A DNA stretch of 5,720 nucleotides from an uncultured Bacilli bacterium (GTDB taxonomy: Bacteria > Bacillota_I > Bacilli_A > RF39 > UBA660). The stretch is taken from NCBI GenBank assembly GCA_947630095.1, contig CANRGI010000085.1:1-5720 (forward strand). Direction: 5' to 3'. The notes beneath the pieces are model-generated. The model did not search any database. It was not told the origin of the DNA and was given only the letters and a program-made list of their open reading frames with translations. The first letter of the stretch is position 1. Every line of letters begins with the position of its first letter. A program made the position numbers and the translations under genes. Of this stretch, positions 1 through 5,009 are shown piece by piece.

Positions 1-140
1 CAGCAGATACTACTTACACAGTAACAGAAAGAGAAGCAAACCAAAATCATTATACTACTACCTACTCTAATTCCTCTGGTTCTATCAAAGCAAATGATAC
101 AGTAACAGCAGAAATTACAAATAGATATAATATGCCTAAA
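1..140 (+). repeat. Partial pilin-like isopeptide repeat (3' end only)
   Basis: Translation in the frame of the downstream gene gives the C-terminal third of an isopeptide repeat. It has the YTVTE motif with the expected catalytic Glu at bases 27-29, then the closing strand TNRY with the acceptor Asn at 120-122. This matches the ends of the repeats in the paralogue at 1814-4978. It shows that the first gene holds at least two such repeats and begins outside the window. Confidence 0.8.
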
Positions 141-1670
141 GGAAATTTAGTAGTTAAAAAGACAACAACAGGTTCAGGTGCTAATACAAATCAAACATTT
201 AACTTTAAAGTAACTTTAAATAATAAAGATATAACTGGTTCATATAACGATATGTACTTTACTAATGGAGAAGCAACATTTGAATTAAGTAATGGACAAA
301 CCAAAACAGCAAATAACCTACCAGCAGGAACACAATACACAGTAGAAGAAACAGATGCAAATAAAGATGGATATGTTACAACTTATCAAAACGGAACAAA
401 TGGCAGTTCTTCAAGTGCAGTAACAGGAACTATACAAGAGTCTGAAACTATAACTGTAACAGTTAATAATAATAAAGAAAATAAAAAATATATAATGATA
501 AATAAACATTTTGATACTACAACAAATTATAATAAAGAAGTAACTATTAACTATAATTCATTTACTAACACTAATTCACTAAGTGAAACTGATTACAAAA
601 AATACATAGCAAATCAAAGTTTAACAGTAATGGCTTCAAATTCTCAAACTAATACAAGTTTTAACGTAACAGCAGATACTAATGGTAATATTAAAATACC
701 AGCAAACTATGCAAATACATACACAGATTATAAAATAAGTAAAAACATAGATACTGGCTCAATAACATTATCATTTAAAATAACTAAAGATACACCAAAG
801 ATACCTGAAAGTCTTAACTTCCATATAAAAATAGATAATTCCCTAAATGAAGATTTTACATTAGATACATCTAATAATTGGACAAAAACATTTGATTTAG
901 AAACTGATTTAACAGACTCAAATGATATTGAAATAACAGAAAAGAATAAAGACGAAAACTGGGAATTCTCTTATACTAAAAATATAACTAATGGAAACTG
1001 TACTATATTCTTAGTAAATAAAGGCGGAAAATATAAATTAACAGGAACTATTGAAAAGAAAGATACTCCATTAAGAGAATTAACAATAGAAAAAATATGG
1101 AATATATTAGATAATAATATAGATATATATTACATAAATAAAAATAAAGAAAGTTTAGAAAAAGAAGTAAAAATATTAGATAAAGAAAATAAATTATTAG
1201 AAACAGTTAAACTAGACAAAAATGGTCACGGTGTAACTACCAATAAATATTCAAAAACACAAGAATTATATGCTGAGTATCCTAATGGAGAAAAAGTAAA
1301 AATAAATACATATAAAGAAACTTTACCAGATAGTATAGAAGTAAAAGTTGATGGAAAATCTTATATATTAAGTAAAGATAATAATTGGAATATTAAAGTA
1401 ACAGGAGAATTTAGTGAAGACCCTGATGTAGAAGAAGTTAAAGTTGAAGGCTTTACTACTGAAACACCTAAAGTAACAAAAGATGGAGAAAATTATAAAA
1501 TAACAATAACTAATACTCAATTATCAAGCAGAAATGTAAATTATAATGAACCAGAAAAACCAGTAGAAAACCCTAAAACAGGTTTAACAACTTATATAAA
1601 AGTTGGGGCAATTATTATAATGACATCACTAACAGGTTTATATTTCTTAAAACGTAAAAATGTATTATAA
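1..1670 (+). CDS. Cell-wall-anchored repeat surface protein (adhesin/stalk), 5'-partial
   Basis: 3' part of a large sortase-anchored surface protein. The frame is open from base 3 and encodes the end of an isopeptide repeat (YTVTE and TNRY motifs) before the ATG at 132. That ATG lies in the linker between two repeats and has no Shine-Dalgarno sequence, so it is internal and the true start is upstream of the window. Numbering from this Met, the order is: one complete pilin-like repeat (about 4-118) with candidate isopeptide residues K10, E73 and N113; degenerate CnaB-like modules (about 119-470) with a single Cys (C290); a Pro/Glu linker; the NPKTG sorting motif (480-484); a hydrophobic helix; and the basic tail LKRKNVL. 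From residue 4 to the end it aligns gaplessly with the last 509 residues of the next gene, at roughly 67% identity. Role inferred: a rigid, covalently wall-linked stalk or adhesin. The ligand is unknown. The architecture is clear; the specific function is not. Confidence 0.88.
   Translation, partial: ADTTYTVTEREANQNHYTTTYSNSSGSIKANDTVTAEITNRYNMPKGNLVVKKTTTGSGANTNQTFNFKVTLNNKDITGSYNDMYFTNGEATFELSNGQTKTANNLPAGTQYTVEETDANKDGYVTTYQNGTNGSSSSAVTGTIQESETITVTVNNNKENKKYIMINKHFDTTTNYNKEVTINYNSFTNTNSLSETDYKKYIANQSLTVMASNSQTNTSFNVTADTNGNIKIPANYANTYTDYKISKNIDTGSITLSFKITKDTPKIPESLNFHIKIDNSLNEDFTLDTSNNWTKTFDLETDLTDSNDIEITEKNKDENWEFSYTKNITNGNCTIFLVNKGGKYKLTGTIEKKDTPLRELTIEKIWNILDNNIDIYYINKNKESLEKEVKILDKENKLLETVKLDKNGHGVTTNKYSKTQELYAEYPNGEKVKINTYKETLPDSIEVKVDGKSYILSKDNNWNIKVTGEFSEDPDVEEVKVEGFTTETPKVTKDGENYKITITNTQLSSRNVNYNEPEKPVENPKTGLTTYIKVGAIIIMTSLTGLYFLKRKNVL
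141..485 (+). repeat. Complete isopeptide repeat, long variant
   Basis: It begins GNLVVKK and ends near TVTVNNN. It has the Lys, YTVEE Glu and closing Asn at spacings +6, +69 and +109 from the first Gly. Like repeat 4 of the paralogue (3449-3793), it carries about eight extra residues after the YVTTY segment, whereas repeats 1-3 of the paralogue do not. It is therefore the counterpart of that last repeat, not of a generic one. Confidence 0.8.
1569..1670 (+). other. NPKTG cell-wall sorting signal, first protein
   Basis: It encodes NPKTG, then a hydrophobic segment of about 20 residues (roughly from YIKVGA through GLYF), then the basic tail KRKNVL. This tripartite motif/helix/positive-tail arrangement is the standard sortase substrate signal. 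The motif has Asn in place of the Leu of canonical LPXTG. Preceding it is a charged Pro/Glu segment (EPEKPVE) of the kind expected to cross peptidoglycan. Confidence 0.88.
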
Positions 1671-1673
1671 AAT

Positions 1674-1713
1674 AAAAAAAGAAAGAAAATAATTAAAACT
1701 TCTTTCTTTTTTT
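1674..1713 (+). terminator. Intrinsic terminator after first surface-protein gene
   Basis: Perfect 14-bp stem: 1674-1687 pairs with 1700-1713 around a 12-nt loop. It begins three bases after the stop codon. The left arm is purine-only (A7 GAAAGAA) and the right arm ends in T7, so the U-tract is inside the stem, and the following bases are T-rich. The stem has only two G-C pairs, so it is thermodynamically weaker than the downstream hairpin at 4982-5009. The second gene therefore probably uses its own promoter, with some read-through possible. Confidence 0.75.
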
Positions 1714-1733
1714 CTATTTAAAAATACAAATAT

Positions 1734-1740
1734 TGTCGAA
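1734..1740 (+). promoter_or_regulatory. Spo0A-box-like heptamer TGTCGAA
   Basis: An exact match to the core 0A-box consensus TGNCGAA, about 40 bp upstream of the candidate -10 element and 74 bp upstream of the start codon. It contains one of the few CG dinucleotides in an extremely AT-rich intergenic region. A single heptamer can occur by chance, and nothing else in the window shows that this organism has Spo0A. Confidence 0.2.
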
Positions 1741-1756
1741 ATTTGCAAAATAACAC

Positions 1757-1785
1757 TTTTTATTTAAAAAATTTAATAGTATAAT
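1757..1785 (+). promoter_or_regulatory. Candidate sigma-A promoter of second surface-protein gene
   Basis: An exact TATAAT lies at 1780-1785. Seventeen bases upstream is TTTTTA (1757-1762), a poor -35 with about three of six consensus matches. The predicted start site near 1792 leaves a leader of about 22 nt with room for the ribosome binding site. Position downstream of a terminator supports it. The weak -35 suggests a need for an activator or reliance on the AT-rich upstream tract. Matches to TATAAT are easy to find in such AT-rich DNA. Confidence 0.45.
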
Positions 1786-1796
1786 TATATTATAAT

Positions 1797-1804
1797 AGGA
1801 GGAG
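1797..1804 (+). promoter_or_regulatory. Strong Shine-Dalgarno AGGAGGAG
   Basis: AGGAGGAG ends nine bases before the ATG at 1814, a near-perfect anti-16S match at good spacing. It fixes the start of the 1054-residue protein and predicts efficient translation. Confidence 0.9.
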
Positions 1805-1813
1805 AAGTAAAAA

Positions 1814-4800
1814 ATGAAAAAGTCATTGTTGTTAGTAACAGTATTAGGTTTAGCATTAGCAGTGTTACTGACAAAAGTAGAAAAATTGTCTTGGTCAGTA
1901 GAAAGTGATAATAAATTATTGACCCCAATAAGTATTCAAAACCCAACAAGTTCGTCGAGGTCAGATGGACTATATGTAACGGTAGAAAAGGATAACACAG
2001 CGAGTAACCCAGTTACATCTTCAGGTATGAATATTACAAATCAAGTAAATGCTAGTAATAGTAATTTAGCAAATGGTGAAGTTGCAATTGATATAATATT
2101 AGATAACCCATCTAATGCCAAAGCAATGACAGGTATAGGAGTTACTATAACATTTGATGATTTTATTTATAATAATTTTGATATAACTGTATTGTCTGCA
2201 ACAAATGAAAGTACACCAAGTTATAATAGTAGTTCACACAAAATTGAGTGGATATTAAAAAGTGTTCCAAATGGTACTAGGTATACACTAACATACAAAT
2301 TAAAAGTAAAATCAAATGCTAATACTAGTTTGATTAATGGTAAAACTTTAAGAACAAGTAGACAAATCACAGTTGTAGAAACAGGAATAACATTGGGAAC
2401 TTATCCAAGAAATGACCAATTAGCAAATGATGCAATAATATGTAGTCCAGGTATAAAAATACGTAAGTCTGTAGATTGCCAAGGACATTTAACTGTTGCA
2501 AAAGTAGTATTAGGAAAAGAAACAGATTCAAATGAAAAATTTAATTTCACTGTGACATTAAGCGACACTTCAGTTAATGGAACTTATGGCGAAATGACAT
2601 TTACAAACGGAGTAGCAAAATTTACTTTAACTAATGGAGAAAGAAAAACAGCAAGTAATCTAACGGCAGGTATTACATATACAGTAACTGAAGAAGAAGC
2701 AAACAAAAATGACTATACTACATCGTCTTCTAATGCTTCAGGTACAATACCTACAGACGATACTATAATAGCAATATTTAATAATAAATATAATAACCCA
2801 GTAGGAAACTTAATAGTAGCAAAAAAAGTTAAAGGCGAAAATGCTGATACAAATAAAGAATTTAATTTTAAAGTAACATTAAGTGATACTTCAATAAGTG
2901 GTTCATATACAGATATGTACTTTACAAACGGAGTAGCAACTTTTAAATTAAAACATAATGAAACTAAAACAGCAAGAAATTTACCTTCAGGAATAACATA
3001 TACAGTAGAAGAAACAGATGCAAATCAAGACCATTACACAGCATCTTCTGATAATGCTTCTAATACTATAAAAACAGATTATACTCAAGTAGCAACATTT
3101 ACAAATGCTTATGGGCAACCTAGAGGAAATTTATCAATAACTAAAACAGTAGTCGGTAATCAACCTAACGCTAATAAAACATTTAATATAAAATTAACTT
3201 TAAGTGATAAAACAATATTAGGCAAATATGGAGATATATACTTTGCATTTGGAGTATCAAACTTTACTTTAAAACATAATGAAACAAAAGTAGTTACAGA
3301 TTTACCAGCAGGCATAACATATTCAGTTGTAGAAACCGACGCAAATGAAAACGATTATACATTTTCTTCTTCAACTGGCACAACAGGAACAATAGCCGAA
3401 AATGATACTAAAATAGTTACATTAACTAATACATACCATAAAGCAGCAGGTGATTTAACAGTTAAAAAGACAACAACTGGTGGAGGAGCAGACACAAATC
3501 AACAATTTAATTTTAAAGTAACTTTAGGTAATACATCTATAAATGGTGATTATGGAGCAATGAAATTCATTAAAGGTGTTGCAACATTTACTTTAAAACA
3601 TAATGAAAGCATAACAGCAAATAACCTACCAGCAGGAACAACTTATACTGTAGAAGAAACAGACGCAAATAAAGATAATTATGTTACAACATATACTAAT
3701 GAAAATAATAGTAAATCAGCTCAAAAGGTTACTGGAACAATAAAAGATTCACAAACTTCAACAGTAACAGTTAATAACAATAGAGAAATTAAAAAATCTA
3801 TAATGATAAATAAAGAATTTGATACTACTACAAATTATAATACTGATGTAACTATTAATTATAGTACATTTACTGCCAATGGAACATTAAGTGAAGAAGA
3901 ATATAAAACACACATAGCAAATCAAAAGTTAACAGTAATGGCCTCTGTTAATGATAAGCATACAAGTTTCACAGTAACAGCAGATAAAGATGGTAATATC
4001 AAAATCCCTGCAACTTATGCAAATACATATACAGACTATAAAATAAGTAAAAATATAGACGATGGTTCAATATCTTTATCATTTACTATAACAAAAGAAA
4101 CACCGGAAATACCAAATACACTTGACTTTACTATAAAAGTAGGAAGCAATTGGACACAAGAAGTAACTTTAAAATCAAGTGAAAACTGGACAAAGACTTA
4201 TGAAATAGATTTCAATGTAGAAGCATCAACTAATATTGAAGTAACAGAAAAAAATCATAATGATAAATGGAACTTCACATATACAACAAATACAACTAAT
4301 GGAAACTGCACAATATTCTTAGTAAATAAAGGTGGAGAATATAAAATGGCAGGAACTATTGAAAAGAAAGAAGTAAAACTAACAGACATAACAATAGAAA
4401 AATCTTGGAATATCCTAGATAACTACATTGATATATATTATTCAAATAAAAACAATGAAAGTTTTGCTGTAGAAGTAAAATTACTAGATAAAGACTCTAA
4501 AGTATTAGAAACAGTTAAACTAGACGAAACAGGACACGGAACAACAAAGAATAAATATTCAAAAAATAAAGAATTATATGTAGAATATCCTAATGGAGAA
4601 AAAGTAAAAGTAAATACATACAAAGAAATAATACCTAATAATATAGAAGTAAAAATAAATGATAATACTTATGTATTAAGTGAAGAAAATAATTGGCTTA
4701 TGACTATAACAGGAGAATTTGATAACGAGCCTAGTGTAGAAGAAGTTAAAGTTGATGGTTATACTACTGAAACACCAAAAATAACTAAAGAAGGAGACAA

Positions 4801-4978
4801 CTACAAAGTTTCAATAACAAATACACAACTATCAAATAGAAATGCAAACTATGACGAACCAGAAAAACCAGTAGAAAACCCTAAAACAGGCATAAAAACT
4901 TATGTAACTGTAGGCGTAGTTATTATAATAACATCACTAATAGGTTTATATTTCTTAAAACGTAAAAATGTATTATAA
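1814..4978 (+). CDS. Cell-wall-anchored isopeptide-repeat surface protein, complete
   Basis: A 1054-residue secreted surface protein. Residues 1-20 have MKK followed by a long hydrophobic run, which is an export signal, although no clear A-x-A cleavage site follows. Residues about 35-220 form a non-repetitive beta-rich domain resembling DUF11-type or pilin-tip sandwiches (motif HKIEWIL then YTLTYKLKV); it ends with two cysteines, C210 and C222. Four pilin-like repeats of the Spy0128/DUF7601 kind start at G224, G331, G438 and G546. Their Lys/Glu/Asn triads are K230/E293/N324, K337/E400/N431, K444/E507/N539 and K552/E615/N655. Residues about 660-1010 are degenerate CnaB-like modules, the last with K863, E977 and N1003. 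NPKTG is at 1022-1026, then a membrane helix and LKRKNVL. No vWA domain or metal-site motif is visible. Inferred role: a stiff, protease-resistant wall-anchored adhesin or stalk with the N-terminal domain outermost. The ligand is unknown. The start is fixed by a strong ribosome binding site, and transcription is probably independent of the upstream paralogue. Confidence 0.92.
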   Translation: MKKSLLLVTVLGLALAVLLTKVEKLSWSVESDNKLLTPISIQNPTSSSRSDGLYVTVEKDNTASNPVTSSGMNITNQVNASNSNLANGEVAIDIILDNPSNAKAMTGIGVTITFDDFIYNNFDITVLSATNESTPSYNSSSHKIEWILKSVPNGTRYTLTYKLKVKSNANTSLINGKTLRTSRQITVVETGITLGTYPRNDQLANDAIICSPGIKIRKSVDCQGHLTVAKVVLGKETDSNEKFNFTVTLSDTSVNGTYGEMTFTNGVAKFTLTNGERKTASNLTAGITYTVTEEEANKNDYTTSSSNASGTIPTDDTIIAIFNNKYNNPVGNLIVAKKVKGENADTNKEFNFKVTLSDTSISGSYTDMYFTNGVATFKLKHNETKTARNLPSGITYTVEETDANQDHYTASSDNASNTIKTDYTQVATFTNAYGQPRGNLSITKTVVGNQPNANKTFNIKLTLSDKTILGKYGDIYFAFGVSNFTLKHNETKVVTDLPAGITYSVVETDANENDYTFSSSTGTTGTIAENDTKIVTLTNTYHKAAGDLTVKKTTTGGGADTNQQFNFKVTLGNTSINGDYGAMKFIKGVATFTLKHNESITANNLPAGTTYTVEETDANKDNYVTTYTNENNSKSAQKVTGTIKDSQTSTVTVNNNREIKKSIMINKEFDTTTNYNTDVTINYSTFTANGTLSEEEYKTHIANQKLTVMASVNDKHTSFTVTADKDGNIKIPATYANTYTDYKISKNIDDGSISLSFTITKETPEIPNTLDFTIKVGSNWTQEVTLKSSENWTKTYEIDFNVEASTNIEVTEKNHNDKWNFTYTTNTTNGNCTIFLVNKGGEYKMAGTIEKKEVKLTDITIEKSWNILDNYIDIYYSNKNNESFAVEVKLLDKDSKVLETVKLDETGHGTTKNKYSKNKELYVEYPNGEKVKVNTYKEIIPNNIEVKINDNTYVLSEENNWLMTITGEFDNEPSVEEVKVDGYTTETPKITKEGDNYKVSITNTQLSNRNANYDEPEKPVENPKTGIKTYVTVGVVIIITSLIGLYFLKRKNVL
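2483..2803 (+). repeat. Isopeptide repeat 1 (107 residues)
   Basis: It starts GHLTVAK and ends near FNNKYNNPV. Candidate bond-forming residues are K230 and N324, with catalytic E293 in YTVTE. It lacks the LPAG form of the loop seen in repeats 3 and 4 and has LTAG instead, so it is one of the more diverged copies. Confidence 0.82.
2804..3124 (+). repeat. Isopeptide repeat 2 (107 residues)
   Basis: It starts GNLIVAK and ends TNAYGQPR. Candidate triad K337, E400, N431. It shares the 17-nt DNA string starting TTAAAACATAATG (2948-2964) with repeat 3, and 16 nt of it with repeat 4, always at the same place within the repeat. Confidence 0.82.
3125..3448 (+). repeat. Isopeptide repeat 3 (108 residues)
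   Basis: It starts GNLSITK and ends TNTYHKAA. Candidate triad K444, E507, N539. It has YFAFGVSNF where the other repeats have a TNGVATF-like segment, so it has an atypical mid-repeat strand while keeping the triad. Confidence 0.82.
3449..3793 (+). repeat. Isopeptide repeat 4, long variant (about 115 residues)
   Basis: It starts GDLTVKKTTTG and ends TVTVNNN. Candidate triad K552, E615, N655. It has an insertion of about eight residues between YVTTY and VTGTI relative to repeats 1-3. It is closer to the repeat at 141-485 in the upstream gene than to its own neighbours, which marks it as the first part of the duplicated C-terminal unit. Confidence 0.82.
4877..4978 (+). other. NPKTG cell-wall sorting signal, second protein
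   Basis: NPKTG (residues 1022-1026) is followed by a hydrophobic stretch of about 20 residues and the basic tail KRKNVL. It is preceded by the same EPEKPVE spacer as in the upstream paralogue. The motif, spacer and tail are identical in both proteins, so one sortase probably handles both. No sortase is encoded in the window. Confidence 0.88.
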
Positions 4979-4981
4979 AAT

Positions 4982-5009
4982 AAAACTCTGAATTAATTTT
5001 CAGAGTTTT
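4982..5009. terminator. Bidirectional terminator between convergent genes
   Basis: Perfect 11-bp stem AAAACTCTGAA / TTCAGAGTTTT (4982-4992 with 4999-5009) around the 6-nt loop TTAATT. On the plus strand it is followed by a T-rich run. On the minus strand the A-rich side becomes T-rich, so it can terminate both the surface-protein gene and the converging peptidase gene. The peptidase stop codon (4993-4995) sits in the loop, so the last codons of that gene form one arm of the stem. Confidence 0.85.

Larger units (their letters stand above)
141..1677 (+). repeat. Tandem-duplication unit, copy A
   Basis: This stretch pairs with 3449-4985 at a constant 3308-bp offset. The encoded 509 residues align without gaps, and my hand count gives 339 identities. 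Exact DNA blocks include 1548-1582 (35 nt) and 1634-1677 (44 nt, spanning the stop codon). After 1677 the two copies diverge at once into different terminator stems. Confidence 0.85.
3449..4985 (+). repeat. Tandem-duplication unit, copy B
   Basis: Partner of 141-1677 at an offset of 3308 bp with no net or internal indel at the protein level. Exact blocks include 4856-4890 and 4942-4985. The last block runs through the stop codon and seven bases beyond it before the copies diverge into different hairpins. Confidence 0.85.

Noticed and set aside
132..134. ATG at 132 as the start of the first gene
   Set aside because: There is no ribosome binding site, the frame is open to the left edge, and the residues before it are the end of a homologous repeat. 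The Met sits in an inter-repeat linker.
1791..1796. Second TATAAT as the -10 element
   Set aside because: It would put the transcription start inside or next to the Shine-Dalgarno sequence, and no -35 lies at a usual distance. The copy at 1780-1785 is better placed.
2483..3793. CRISPR array
   Set aside because: The periodicity is about 321-345 bp, coding, in frame and diverged at the DNA level. These are protein domain repeats.
4571..4605. Class C sortase pilin motif (YPKN type) for polymerisation
   Set aside because: The segment VEYPNGEK only resembles it. The position after Pro is Asn, not the required Lys, in both paralogues, so pilus polymerisation is not supported.
4438..4623. 61-codon minus-strand open frame
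   Set aside because: It lies wholly inside the conserved surface-protein gene on the other strand, has low-complexity Phe/Ser/Leu content typical of an antisense shadow, and has no supporting signals.
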